Shown here: in pieces, positions 35,941 to 47,529 of the stretch
How the letters are laid out: every line of letters begins with the position of its first letter
How positions within the stretch are numbered: position 1 is the stretch's first letter
NCBI GenBank assembly: GCA_030248225.1
Contig: JASANE010011638.1
Location: 186,001-250,000 of the forward strand
Source of the DNA: Trileptium ribeirensis
Taxonomy: Eukaryota > Nematoda > Enoplea > Enoplida > Thoracostomopsidae
DNA: 64,000 nucleotides
Direction: 5' to 3'
The notes under the pieces: generated by a model
Told to the model about the DNA's origin: nothing
The model's input: only the letters and a program-made list of their open reading frames with translations
Database searches by the model: none
Program-made: the position numbers and the translations under genes

Positions 35941-38879
35941 TGATGACTATAGTCAGAGAAAGGAGAAACATATAACTGAACTATAAAGCTAAAAGCTTGG
36001 AAAAATGTGTGCAAAACCAGGACCAAAACCTATCTGTGAAACTATATGTACAACTACATACGGCAAGGAATTCTATGAAATATGTGTAGACCCTGAGCGA
36101 ATTTTGCGCTGCTCGGGTTCATATTTTTCTTAATTTTAGAACGGACTTCGGCTTTGCCGGGCTTAGTAGCTCAAATGATGGGCCTAGCGGGCCTCTATTT
36201 GTACGATAAAAATTTTTAAATTCCTGGAAGGAATTTTCAGTCATGAGCATTTAAAGTTTTAGGTGGGGCGGACCACTATCTGATCATCGGGTTTGTGATT
36301 CCGACTTGATAATGTTGCGTTTTAAAACGGTGTCCGTCAGCGGACACTCCTACGAAGAAACGGCGAGAGTTTCAACAAAATTCCTCGGGGGGATCTGAAA
36401 ATGTTTCAATTCAGCTATTCTGGTGGGGGCTAGGCCCTTTCAAGGCCGTCGGGTTTGGGATTCCGAAGCGATGTTTGAAAGTTTTATGCACTACATCGAT
36501 AGCAAGGACACTAGTTAAGATCCGGGTAAAATTTCAAACAAATTCCTTTGTAAGTTCTCGAGATATACCACATTTTCACTTTAAGTGAGCTGTCTTGCTC
36601 ACAGGGCGTTGGGTCGGTATATCTAATTATGGTTCGATACAATTTTTCAGCTCGTGGACGATGTCTAGAACACTACTGACATATTAATAAAGTCTTGATC
36701 GAGTTCCTGAGGTGGCTTTGTCCTACAATGTCTAATTTTGTCCTGGGTTCCTACTAACAAAGTATCAAAACATGCGGACGAGCTTGTATCCAAAGAAATG
36801 ATAAAACGAGTAAAATTTTGGGTCAAAACCATTGATAAATACTTGACGAGAATAACATGACCAAGGATGCTTCGGAGTACTATTGCTAATATTCGACCAC
36901 AGATTCATTTTGTTTGGATCAAAGATTACATTTTAAATCCTAACTCGACTCAGGGAATCATGTACAAATAGATCTCTACGCTAGTGTCGCGTTTATTTAT
37001 GCCTTAACTCATCGACCGAGGGAGGTTCAGTATGACTTCGGCTTTTCAACTAAATCAGGTTAGTACAGAACCATGGCTACGGGTCTGCGGGGCGAGCTAG
37101 GGCGGGCTAAACTATCATGTAAACACAAGTATGGATAGGGAGTCCATGGAGGCTTAACGTCACTGTTAATTAACATATGCTCTCACTTAGCTACTTCTAC
37201 GGACTTAACCTAACTGGTTTCAATGACATTAGATCCTTAAGCTAAGCCTCCCTGTCCACACTTACAGAATAGGATCCTTTGCTTTGACGTCCATCGCCCA
37301 TCCATCCACGCGGACGACCAAGACAAAAGCCAAAAACAAGTAGTGAAACTCCAAGTAAAATCGTAAGTAACAAAGTAAGCGACAGAGCCGGTTTGCAAAA
37401 CGACCACCGAACTCTGCGCTTCCGAAGTCAGACTGAACGCTGCACAGCCAGTGCAGCTCTGCTTAAATACAATTTCAGATTTGAAATTTTGAATTTCGCG
37501 GACGTTAGAAATGCTTGGTCAGCATTTTTGGGCGATTTGACCCCGATTTCTGATCTGAAAGGCAAACTTTCTTATCGGTCCGAATTTCAATAAATTTCGG
37601 ACCGATTTTATATGAAACTTTATATAATTAAAAGTGATTTATAGTCCTATTATATGAAACTTTTATACAGCACTTTCTAGAAATTTCTAATAATCGTGGC
37701 ATAAAACCTCAAACTAGGAATTTAAACTCTATATTAAGCTATAAATTATAAACTTTGTATTAAGTTCTCCTGTAATCAAACAGTACTTATCAGCGCTCGA
37801 ACCATCCACATATACGCCACTTTGATATTAAATTTGCTAAGCTTGATAAGATCAAGCTTATTTGCTTAAAAGCTGGATGCTCAGTGGTCCCTGCAAACTA
37901 AATTGCCAATTTAATACGTGAGCATCGATATTAACTTTATATTAGTTTCTTAATGATAAGAAACTCCAGCTAATATTAGCTTCATATCAAACGTCTAAAG
38001 TTAATATAAATTTGAAATGAAAGTTTGAAGATGGACTGTTTGCTTAGTAAATATAAAAGAACAGTTAGCACGTTGTTTATGGCGCATTCTAGATACAATT
38101 GCTACCTAAAGTCCTGAAATTGAATTTAATACAAACGGTACTCCAAGCTTAATATTAACTAGCTTACTGACTTAGTAAGTAAATAAATTTAATATCTAAT
38201 CATACTCGTATACCGGGGATTGGTATCACTCGAAAAGAGACGCGGCTTATGTAAACAAAGGAGAGCGAAGGGTACGAAAAGAGGGTACCATCCGCTCAGT
38301 GAAGGCCAGAGTGCCAGAAGAAGTGCGGATTCGGACTCAGGTTGTCCGTCCGAACACATTGATATGTAACAGGTCCATATTCGGACAATAAAAAGGGATG
38401 ATGAGCTCTCGGGCGAGTCCGTCTCAAATCTTGTAGAAGGGTGTTTTAGACTGCTCCCGCGGGTTCGGGGTATAGTATTACGGGGGTTTGAGTATATATT
38501 TGCGTTTGTTTTGACAAGGGGAATCCAACGAGGGGTTACACGCCGGTCGGAGCGTTATTTCTGTGATTTTCACGGGGGGTGGGTACCTAAAAGTGGGCAC
38601 AGCGGGACCGGTCCGGCCTCAAAAAAAGCCTGGGTTTCAACACAATTTTCAATTGTGTTAATTATTGTGGAGTTATTTAATTGTGTTTTATTGGCTCACG
38701 TATATACTTATTTACTTGCAAGTCCGTGGATCCTGGTCGGATCTCCATGAGACTGGTCTCATTAGAAAGAGCTTAAAATTCTCCATTAAAAATGTTAAGC
38801 GCTAGATCCTCGAATTCTCAACGGTTCCGGAGTTATGGGCCGGAGCCGATTCTTTTGATACCAAATTTTCATACTTTTC

Positions 38880-39260
38880 TCTTAATTTTATCAGTTACCT
38901 CAACCAGCGAAAATGAACGCTGGTAGCTGATACTTTATTTATCATTGTAGTTTACCAGTGTACTACCTAATATTGAACACTGGTAAAGTGATATTTTACC
39001 CTTTCTATTAAAATTTTCAGGAAATTTGCTCGTTTGCTGTTCGCTTTAGGGCGAACAGCCATATTTTTGCGGTCCTCTCTCGGGAGGACGGTCGTGACGG
39101 GTATCCGTCATGGCCAGTCTTTCCTATGAAAAATCGAAGTAAACTTTGCGGTCCTACCACGCGGGGTAGGGCTATTCCTGTATATATATCGGGTTCGGCG
39201 GGTAGTCGTACCGTCTCACATATCTACGAGTCGAGTATGACAAGAGCTCACCATACTCGC
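38880..39260. repeat. Run of seven hairpins in 380 bp
   Basis: Consecutive stems occur at 38903/38918 (ACCAGCG), 38951/38977 (TTTACCAGTGT), 39036/39051 (GCTGTTCGC), 39072/39084 (GTCCTC), 39095/39105 (TGACGG), 39153/39165 (CCTACC) and 39232/39252 (CGAGTATG). Each pairs perfectly with its complement across a loop of 4-15 nt. Two are preceded by the same TTTGCGGTCCT word. Confidence 0.7.
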
Positions 39261-39449
39261 ATTTTCTATCTATAAAGTAATAATTTATATGCGCAAAGAT
39301 CCCTAACTTTTCCCTAACAATTTTCCTAAGCAAAACAACTTATTCTCAGCTGTTTGTACCTTCAAACGTATGAATTACAAGGGTGCAAAAATGTAACCAC
39401 AATCCTGAAAACATCAATGGAATACATAAGAAGATTACATCCAACTATA

Positions 39450-39960
39450 GTTCTTTATGGCCATGAACAATGACAAAAATATGATACGACAATTATCGAA
39501 ATGTGGTTACAATTATAGGTCCATAACCAAGGGTACAACACGAGTATAGTAATCATAAAACGATATAGAATCATAATGAAATATGGGCGCTTTTACGGCC
39601 TTTTCCAACTAGAAAATACGGTATGAATATGGTATAACGATTATATATAATTGGTTAACAAGTGCTATTCAAATCGGTCTGCCAAATCGTGTACGTATAC
39701 CTAAAAATACATATGAGCATCAGCAGCAATTCCAATGGTACATAGATATAGGGTACTAGCATGACTATACAAATCAAATACGTGATACATGCCTTTATGG
39801 CCATCAAAACTGGTACAACAAAACAATGGTAATGGTAAAATATATATCCATGATATAAGTACGCCAATGGAGCCTTTATGGCCATCAACAATATGGTTAT
39901 AGTAACAATAATATGATGCAAGATATATACCAATATCAACATCTATATAAATACTGTCGC
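39450..39960 (+). repeat. CTTTATGGCCATCAA repeats
   Basis: CTTTATGGCCAT followed by GAACAAT, CAAAACT or CAACAAT recurs at about 39454, 39792 and 39876. Each is followed by TGGTTATAGTAAC- or AATATGATAC-like words. In one frame the last unit reads LYGHQQYGYSNNNMMQD, so this could be the decayed Q/Y/N-rich N-terminus of the gag that follows. Confidence 0.4.
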
Positions 39961-40324
39961 AATGCTTCGATGATTATCCATCCCTGAAATGTTGATAACG
40001 ACACCGTTTTTGATCACTAAAAACTGTCGGCGTTGCCGGCCGAAATATAACGAAAATCTCTATTTCGTAGCGAGGTTACCGAGCGTAAGGATTCATGATT
40101 CGTGCCATTTATGCGGCCTATAAATAGGGTGACAGCAGGGTCTTGTGGTCGGTTCATATGTACGGGGGAAATCAGTTTATGTATTCGCTCGCGCAGAGAG
40201 GTCCTAAATTGGTTCCACTTCCATATTCGTACGTATTGCAATGCAAAGGTGGGTTTCGTTCGCAGTTGAGTCATCTCTGTTGGGTATTCTAAGTTGGAGA
40301 GACATTCGCAACTAAATCCGTAAA

Positions 40325-40640
40325 TATTGACCATTACGCTATGTCCAGGATTATCAGTGAATTCGACTAAATGTTGGCCATTACACTGTGGACAGGATTA
40401 TTGGGGTATTTGTAAATGTTGGCCATTGGACTGTGGCCACGATTATTAGGGTATTTGTAAATGTTGGACATTAGAGCGTGGCCAGGATTATTGGGGTATC
40501 TGTAAATGTTGGCTATTAGAGTGTGGCCAGGATTATTGGACTGCCTATTAAATGTTGGTCATTAGACTGTGGCCAGGATTAAGGGTATTCGATAAAATGT
40601 TGCCATTGGGCTATGGTCAGGATTAATCCACCTCGTAACG
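40325..40640 (+). repeat. 45-bp tandem repeat, about seven units
   Basis: Units begin CCATTA(G/C)ACTGTGG, continue CCAGGATTATTGGGG and end TATTTGTAAATGTTGG. Unit starts fall near 40332, 40378, 40423, 40468, 40513, 40558 and 40603. The length is a multiple of three, but stops interrupt most frames. It sits just upstream of the gag region of the plus-strand gypsy element. There are no spacers, so it is not a CRISPR array. Confidence 0.9.
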
Positions 40641-40679
40641 ATCCATTATGGATCTGTTACACAAGCAATGAATACCTGG

Positions 40680-41278
40680 AGCCAATATCAAGGAAGAATA
40701 ATCGATGCAATACAAAGCGGGACACATCAATGTTATGGTACAACACCGATAGACTAACAAGGCAATGAAATTCCATTCATTACAAACAATTCAGTGGTCA
40801 ATCCTGGAGTACCACTAGCAACAGCAACACCATACGTGTGCCAATATCAATAACCACAGCAAGCAACAATGAATCAAATCAATAATCAAGGCCAACAAAA
40901 TAATAACCTAATAACAATGAACCAGCAATTGATAGAAGCATTGATCAAAATGGCAACCAAAGATTCGCCACACGTACCAAATGCAACACAACAAGCGATT
41001 GGCCAAGCAATCTTGGTCAAATGGAAAACCAAGTGCGAAACCTACAATCGTACAAGGGCGAAACGAGTTTCGAGAAGTTTCGTAAAGAATTTGAAAAAGC
41101 GCTGGCTCAAGGCGGAATTGACTGCGAACAAGAAAACTCCGAGTATTCACAGCTAAGAAGCGAAGAAAAGCAGAAGAATATCTAGAAGTGTTGACACTTG
41201 AAAAATCCAAGGAACTATACAATTATAACGAGTTGATCAAAAAATTAAAGAACGATTCGATATACCAAAAACATTGAC
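40680..41278 (+). pseudogene. gag region
   Basis: The upstream part reads in one frame with two stops through QGNEIPFITNNSVVNPGVP to MNQINNQGQQNNNLITMNQQ. After a frame change near 41010 it continues as NLQSYKGETSFEKFRKEFEK and ENSEYSQLRSEEK, and after a second change as AEEYLEVLTLEKSKELYNYN. The N/Q-rich start followed by a helical charged segment is the usual gypsy gag layout. No zinc knuckle was found. Confidence 0.6.
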
Positions 41279-41388
41279 GAACCACATGAACAAATTGCAA
41301 AGCCTACGGCATTAGATGACGAGGCATAGAAAGAATTGGAGAAAATCGAGGATATATCGTCAGACGAAAGAAAGAAAAATTCATAGAA

Positions 41389-41847
41389 GTGAACCAGGTC
41401 GACGAATCACAAGAACATGAACCATGTAGCGACCCGACAGTCCTATCAAGGTACTACATCGATACATATCCAGAACGAAATGAAAGATTACGAGGACTAG
41501 TCGATACTGAATCACAAATCACGATTATCAGTGACGAACAAAATGAAAAATACTTTAAACATTTGCCATTGAGAGAAACACCGTTATATCCGGTATGCAA
41601 CCTAAATACGGCCGAAATTGAGATAATTGAAGATCAACCATTAGTACGCAAAGTAGAAGAGACAATTATAAAAACAGTGGTCGATGAGCAAAAATCTCAA
41701 AACGCGATTCATCGATTCGAAAAGAAGCAAACAAGGAATCGAATGGAAAAAGAAAAAAATGAAGCAAAGCGGACCCAGATTGGAAAACGAGGAAAACCAA
41801 TAATTAAATCCTGGGCTGGTGATATTCAAATAAAACATCCAAGATAA
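41389..41847 (+). pseudogene. Aspartic protease region
   Basis: EHEPCSDPTVLSRYYIDTYP precedes LVDTESQITIISDEQ. The related minus-strand copy keeps D-T-G at the active site; here Gly is replaced by Glu, which would abolish catalysis. The C-terminal half is a lysine-rich spacer leading to RT. Confidence 0.7.
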
Positions 41848-41999
41848 TATCGATGGTGGATACAGAAGTACAGGACACGAAAAATAGAGCAACGACGATT
41901 CAATATCGATCAATTTCAAGAACAAATAATACGTCAAACTGAGCAGATGAATAATATCGAACTTCTGGCTGAAATCGACCTGGAAAAATCAGATACCGA

Positions 42000-42840
42000 T
42001 AAAGAAGGAAAAGCATATTTAGCAACGGTATTGTATAATTACCAAGACGTCTTCTCGAAATCAGATTTTGATATTGGCATTAACACACAAGTGGAACACT
42101 ATATCCAAACCACAGTTGAAAACCGGTACAGCAACTATTGCGACGATTACCGTATGTAGACCGAAATCAAGCAAGCAAACAAGTACAAGAAATGCTCGAC
42201 CAAGGAGTGATCAGATCACATTGCACTTGAGCTTCACCAATCGTCCTAACCAACAAGAAGGACGGATCAAAAAATTCTGTGTAGATTAGAGAATGCTAAA
42301 TTCCATTACAACACGAGATAGTTTTCCGTTGCCGGGAATTGACGAAATGTTGGATGCACTATGAGTAGCAAAATATTTTTCAACTTTAGACCTAAAGTCA
42401 GGATATTGGCAAGTACCAATGAACCAACACGATAAAGAAAAGACAACATTCATATGTCATGAAGGATTGTTCGGATTCAACGTTATGCCTTTTGGATTAA
42501 CGAACGCACCTGCAACATTTCAAAGAATGATGCAGTTAGTATTAGCGGGCGTTCTGATGGAATCATGTCTATGTTATTTGGACGATATTATGTTTTCGAC
42601 ATCATTCTGGGAGCATTTGTACAATATTAGTCAAATACTACGATTGCGAGAAGCCAATCTCAAGGCAAAAGGGTCGAAATGGGAATTCTTAATAGAAGAA
42701 ATTCCATTTCTCGGGTATATCGTATCAAATAAAGAAATATCAACAGATCCTGGAATGATCGAGAAAATACAAAATTTCTCAAAACCGAAAAGAGTGACAC
42801 AGCTCAAAAGTTTCCTTGGTTTAACCGGTTACTAAAGACA
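42000..42840 (+). pseudogene. Reverse transcriptase
   Basis: Recognisable RT blocks: an N-terminal VQEMLDQGVIR segment, then LTNKKDGS, FPLPGIDEMLDAL, STLDLKSGYWQVPM, GLFGFNVMPFGLTNAPATFQ, the catalytic CYLDDIMF (YxDD box) and FLGLTGY before RNase H. The frame changes near 42130. Stops interrupt it at about 42208, 42286, 42361 and 42834. The central block 42419-42833 is intact. Confidence 0.9.
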
Positions 42841-42859
42841 ATTCGTACCTGATTATGGA

Positions 42860-43400
42860 ACAATAGCAGCACCGTTGTATGATATTACTAATAAACAAGC
42901 AAGAATGGTGAAATTTAACCAATTGTGGACGGAAGACACACAACTAGCGTTTGATACTTTAAAGATAAAGATGACGACACGTCCAATATTGGGATACCCA
43001 GATCCATACAACCGTTTATGCTATATACGGATGCAAGTAAACACGGTATTGGATATATCAGCTCAAAAAGACGAAGCGGAAAGCTAACATGTAAGCGGAA
43101 AGCGACTATGGTAGTAATAAATACCGAGTCGAAAAACTCGATAATCAATAACGGAACAAGAATGTTTGGCAGTAATTCGAGCAGTTCAACATTTCCAGCC
43201 GTATTTATCGGGAAACCATACAACGATCATCACGGATAACACAACATTGGTCCAAATTCTCAATAAAAGTGACCGTTAGAACAAATGACCGTACGATTAG
43301 CCCGAATGGCTAACAAGATTCTTGAGTACGAATATACAATAGCATACAAACCAGAACGATATCATCAAAATGCAGACTGTATGTCGAGACCACCAGTAGT
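42860..43400 (+). pseudogene. RNase H domain
   Basis: The connection segment TTRPILGYPDPYN is followed, one frame over at 43018, by LYTDASKHGIGYIS with the first catalytic Asp. Frame changes scatter the middle. The end re-enters a clean frame at 43285 with MTVRLARMANKILEYEYTI and YHQNADCMSRPP, the typical end of gypsy RNase H (N-A-D-x-x-S-R). Confidence 0.8.
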
Positions 43401-44018
43401 TTCTGGAACTAAGAACCTAAAAATAGAACAAGAAGAAATAAAGAATCGATATAAACCGCTAATGACTAAAAGAACTAGCGGAAATCAACAACAAGCGATT
43501 CAAATAAAAACGAAAGAAGTCGAAAGAAAGAAACAAATCGAACAGGAACTCAATGAAAATCAAAAGAAAGGAAACCAAAGAGTCAAAAAATATCCAATAG
43601 CGGCAGTATACCAACAAGAATCGGATTTGGACGAATCATTAATATTCGAAACGGAAATACAATTACAACCAATTCAATAAGAAAACAGTGAATTGACCGA
43701 AATAAAACGAGACAAAGAATTAATAATTGGTGGTGGAAAGTAGAAAGATAGCCAAAAGAAGGGTCGAATAAAGGATGAACCTAGGAAAGGACCAAAAAGG
43801 AAATAAAACGAACAACGGAAAGAAGAAACTTCATTAACCAAAAACACAATAACACTCAGTGATAGCGAGGAAGAACATGCAGCCGAAAGAGTCAATGAAA
43901 CATCAGAAGAAGAAGATAGCATACTCGAACTTTTTAATGAGGAAAAACAAACCGAACAACTGTTATCACAAAGACAGAAGCAATCAAAAAAGAGTTCAAA
44001 TAGAACCATTAATGGAAA
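43400..44018 (+). pseudogene. Charged linker between RNase H and integrase
   Basis: K/E/Q-rich sequence over about 200 codons with several stops. Includes EQELNENQKKGNQRVKK, LDESLIFETEIQLQ and SDSEEEHAAERVNETSEEED. The long acidic/basic insertion at this position is unusual for gypsy pol and is shared with the minus-strand copy (16910-17243). Confidence 0.55.
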
Positions 44019-44830
44019 ATGAACAAAGAACGACGAAGGAAAGATAGACCACAGCAAACCGAACCATGGGAATTTCAAATTGTAGTACCTCCTGACTTAC
44101 GACGACCATTGTTCGAAATGTACAATACATCGAAATATGGAGGACACTTAGGATTCGAAAAAGTATGGTCGAAAATGACAGGAAAATTCTTCTGGTCGAG
44201 TATGAATCGCGATTTACGACAATACATTGAAGAATGTATTCCGTGTGCTCGGTTTCGACAAGGTCCAAAACGAAGAAACCGTTACAACCGATCAAAGCAC
44301 TAGCACCTTTCACATGCTAGGCATCGATGTTATCGGTCCTTTACCACCAACTCACTCTGGTACCAAATATATCATATGTTTAATGGATTACTTCACGAAA
44401 TGGCCTGAAGCATTCGCAGTACCAGATGAAACAGCTAGCACAATCACGAAACTCTTCATCGAAAGAATTCTATGTCGACACGGAGTTCCACGAGTAGTAC
44501 CAACCGATCAAGGACCTTGCTTTACTGTTGATAACTTTGCAAAAGAATTGGCATTAATTGGAACCAAGAAAGTATATTGGGCATCATATCATCATCAAGC
44601 GAATAGATTAGTCGAAAGATGAAATCAAACGCTCAAAGCAATGCTCAAACCAACTGCAGAATTGAATCCCGATAGATGGGACGAATTCTTGAAACCGTTG
44701 TTTTGCGTATAGAACGTCGGTTCACGCTTCAATTGGACAAACACCATTCTTTTTACGATATGGTCGAGATCCCGATCTACCTGGAGAGAACCCGATTCAC
44801 GGATATCTAACAGCAACTACAGACGAAGGA
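44019..44830 (+). pseudogene. Integrase zinc-binding and catalytic domains
   Basis: The zinc-binding part reads YGGHLGFEKVWSKM then CIPCARF (the CxxC is clear, the first His is not). In the next frame, from 44227, the catalytic core has LGIDVIGPLPPTHSGTKY (first Asp), MDYFTKWPEAFAVP, VPTDQGPCFT (second Asp) and RLVER (Glu), followed immediately by a TGA at 44620 where the family has a Trp-like codon. NQTLKAMLKP follows in frame. Confidence 0.88.
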
Positions 44831-44865
44831 TACGCACCACAGCTAATAGAAAAATTAACAGTAGC

Positions 44866-45243
44866 ATGGTAAGGGTACGGAAAAGACTATTTTTGCCACA
44901 AAATCAATATAAACAATATTTCCTTCGAAGAGCAACGAAAAGAACATTTAATAATGGCGACTTAGTCTTAATGAAAATTCCAAACAAATTTTCTATTGGC
45001 CCATATAGTAGTGTTTATCATCCAGAATTCGGCAAACTTTTCACAAACATCGAAGTCAAATTTCCGAACATTTTATTACTGAACATTGGCAGTGTAACCC
45101 AACGAACCAAATGGCATAATTGCACCCAATTTAAACCTTTTGGAGGAGACCCAGAAGATTATGCGGGATACGAAGCCAAATTAAGATGTGTTCAAAAAGA
45201 ATCACGTCAACCCTTAGCTCCTGAGGACTACTACTGCGGAAAA
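44866..45243 (+). pseudogene. Integrase C-terminal region
   Basis: A 126-codon frame: basic start, then FNNGDLVLMKIPNKF and SSVYHPEFGKLF, consistent with the small beta-barrel (GPY/F-like) after the catalytic core. It then has a segment ending APEDYYCGK. It runs directly in frame into the PHD finger across one TGA at 45244-45246. Confidence 0.6.
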
Positions 45244-45387
45244 TGAAAAGGCTCATGGAAAAAGGATAACGAAACGGGTTTAGTTATTAAATGGGTCCAA
45301 TGTAATGTATGCTTTTTATGGTTTTACCAAACCTGCGTAGGACTAGAAGATGACCCCCAGGAAGCCTTATGGTATTGCGTTCCATGT
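45235..45387 (+). pseudogene. PHD finger fused to integrase
   Basis: In the integrase frame the spacing is C-x2-stop-x18-C-x2-C-x4-Y-x2-C-x13-C-x2-C: CGK, TGA, then WVQCNVCFLWFYQTCVGLED, then WYCVPC. PHD fingers are C-x2-C-x(8-21)-C-x2-C-x4-H-x2-C-x(12-46)-C-x2-C, with Trp two before the last pair. Every spacing fits. The second Cys is at the TGA (one base from TGC/TGT) and the His is Tyr (one base from CAC). PHD fingers bind histone H3 tails, so a targeting role in insertion-site choice is a reasonable inference. The frame continues as an acidic, coiled-coil-like tail to a stop at 45529 or 45598. Confidence 0.75.
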
Positions 45388-46060
45388 ATAAAAATTTATA
45401 CGATCCAGAAACACATCTTCCAAAAAGTAAATCATGATCATACCAATGAAACATTGTTTGATGATAACGATTATATAATAAATGATTATATATATAAAAT
45501 TTCTGAATTAGAAAATAATCTTAAAGAATAAAAGAAATTAAAAGAATGGTATAAAAGTTGTAAAATATTTTATAAAGATTGTAAAGTACATATATATTAA
45601 CTTTATTACTATATTAGTACTATATTAGTAAGTATATATTAACTTATTACTTATAGGAACATTTAATTAAATGTGCGAAAATAAAATAAAATTATTACTA
45701 ATAACGGTGGTGGTGTTGAGATTGGGATACGAGACAGGGTGATAGGAAATCAAAACTCGAAGGCAATAACGATCAACGAAACGATCAGTTGGGACGATAC
45801 GACGATTCGGCAAATAATTCAGCCGAGCAAACGATTCTTGGAACAACAACGACGGAACATTCTCAACGCATTGAGAATTATCGGAACTAAACCAAACAAT
45901 CAGGAAAACGGTTCTACGAATATAGAACCAAATAACCATAATTAGAAAGAAAACGTAAACTAAACGGAACGTTGATCACAATAAAAATCGGTGATCAAAG
46001 AACGATCAACAATCCGAGTGTCAAAAAATAAATCACGAGTGACGAAAAAGAAAACAAATA

Positions 46061-47360
46061 ATGGCCGTTCAAAGAAGATATCCGTTCAACAAAAACCCGA
46101 GTCAAATGAGCTTCACACCGGGTCCTAACGACAAAAGAACGTCGTTACATATTACACGATGGCGGCAAAGACGGACATACTATCAAACGGTATTTTTATT
46201 TAACTTACGAACGGGCCAAGTGACTATCATTATCGAGACAAAAAAGGCGCAGAACAATTTACCATAATCATGCAACAGTCAAGAACAAATACCTCGACTG
46301 CAACAATCGCAGCAAAAGTCCCACTCGCGAAATTAAAAAGCAGTAGTAAGGATAACAATGACGATTGAACAGTTCATCGAGAAAAACGGTATTCATGAAG
46401 ATTGTTTAACATGGATCAACCCACAATTCTGGGACGTTACAAAGAGTAAAATGGCAAGCAAAGTTGTACGCTACGTAGGGATCCAAACAATTGACGGTGA
46501 ATTGGGCATTATCGACGTAGCGAAATTCAAAGTAAATATACCAGACATGATCTACGAACAATTAAAAGAAAATATCATCTTATAGAATGACGTACGAACC
46601 GAGGAAACGATGTGGAACGCAACGTTCGAAAAGAAAGGATAACCGTATCCTGCGGGTTTAACAACAGTCGATGTGGGCGAATCACATAGAATACTTGATG
46701 GACAAAATCAAATATCTACCCAACAATTGGTAGAAACATACGTTTTCAAAAAGAAAGGCGAAAAAGTCGAGGAGTACTACGAAGAAATTGACAACAGAAA
46801 GGAACTATTTGCACCAATGCGATCACGATATCAAGGTGGGAAATGGCAAGAAAGTGCATGGACAATCAACCAAGTCATTGGAAGTTGCCGCGATACAATG
46901 CTATTGTTTCCAGTGACATAAGCAATGACGTGCCGAGCAAACGAAACGGCAATAGACAGATGTGAACAAAAAGAAGTCTGGAGCCTAATCGAAAAAGTAA
47001 TAAAGAAATATCTATGGCACAGAACACCAACAGTACGTGTCGAATCAAGACCTCAAACGATCGAGGAAGAACAAAACAGGATCAAAGCGTTGGAAATAAT
47101 TCAAAAAGAATTTGATCAAAAGATCCAGCCACAGATACAAGAACCGAGAATGTTCAAAAGCAATATTTACTAAATGACAATGGATCTAACGATCAAACAA
47201 AAAAATTTGATCGTAACGAATTCAAATTATGCCAAGTCGACGAAAATGAATTCGAAGAAGAAATGAAACTTCTTAGAAGAAGTCAATTTCAAAGAAGATG
47301 GCGATATTTCAGCTATATACGCAAGAGAAATACCGTGGTATAAAACAAACCGGAGCGACA
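46061..47360 (+). pseudogene. Long degraded frame downstream of pol, unknown
   Basis: A single plus-strand register of ~430 codons interrupted only by nonsense codons (about 46264, 46583, 46640, 46919, 47172). Segments: MSFTPGPNDKRTSLHITRW, VFLFNLRTGQVTIIIET, MTIEQFIEKNGIHEDCLTW, VVRYVGIQTIDGELGIIDV, DVGESHRILDGQNQ and RQPxTIEEEQNRIKA-like text. No signal peptide, membrane segment or env motif, and no match to gag domains I know. It was clearly once coding because the register is kept. It may be an accessory ORF of this element or part of another element. Confidence 0.5.
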
Positions 47361-47529
47361 AAATAAACTCATGAAACAACGACTCAAATTACTGCAAAAA
47401 AGCGCGATATAGGATTCAACCGAAGCAGATTTTCCGAAACCCAATGGGCAGATAAGGAAATCGAACGGATGCAAAAGAAAACAAGCGTGGAGAAATCACA
47501 AGAAAAGATGATAATGGAAGTAGAGGCAT

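Larger units (their letters stand above)
28200..39270. repeat. Hairpin-dense block, no genes recognised
   Basis: More than 20 perfect inverted repeats with short loops were found by eye. The longest stems are 12 bp at 30228-30239/30250-30261, 11 bp at 30512-30522/30537-30547, 37574-37584/37596-37606 and 38951-38961/38977-38987, 10 bp at 34693-34702/34712-34721 and 37838-37847/37851-37860, and 9 bp at 38639-38647/38651-38659 and 39036-39044/39051-39059. Stems differ in sequence, so this is not one repeated hairpin. Open frames are short and unconvincing. The nature of the block is unknown. Confidence 0.6.

Noticed and set aside
40325..40640. Possible CRISPR array
   Set aside because: Units are directly adjacent without spacers and the genome is eukaryotic.
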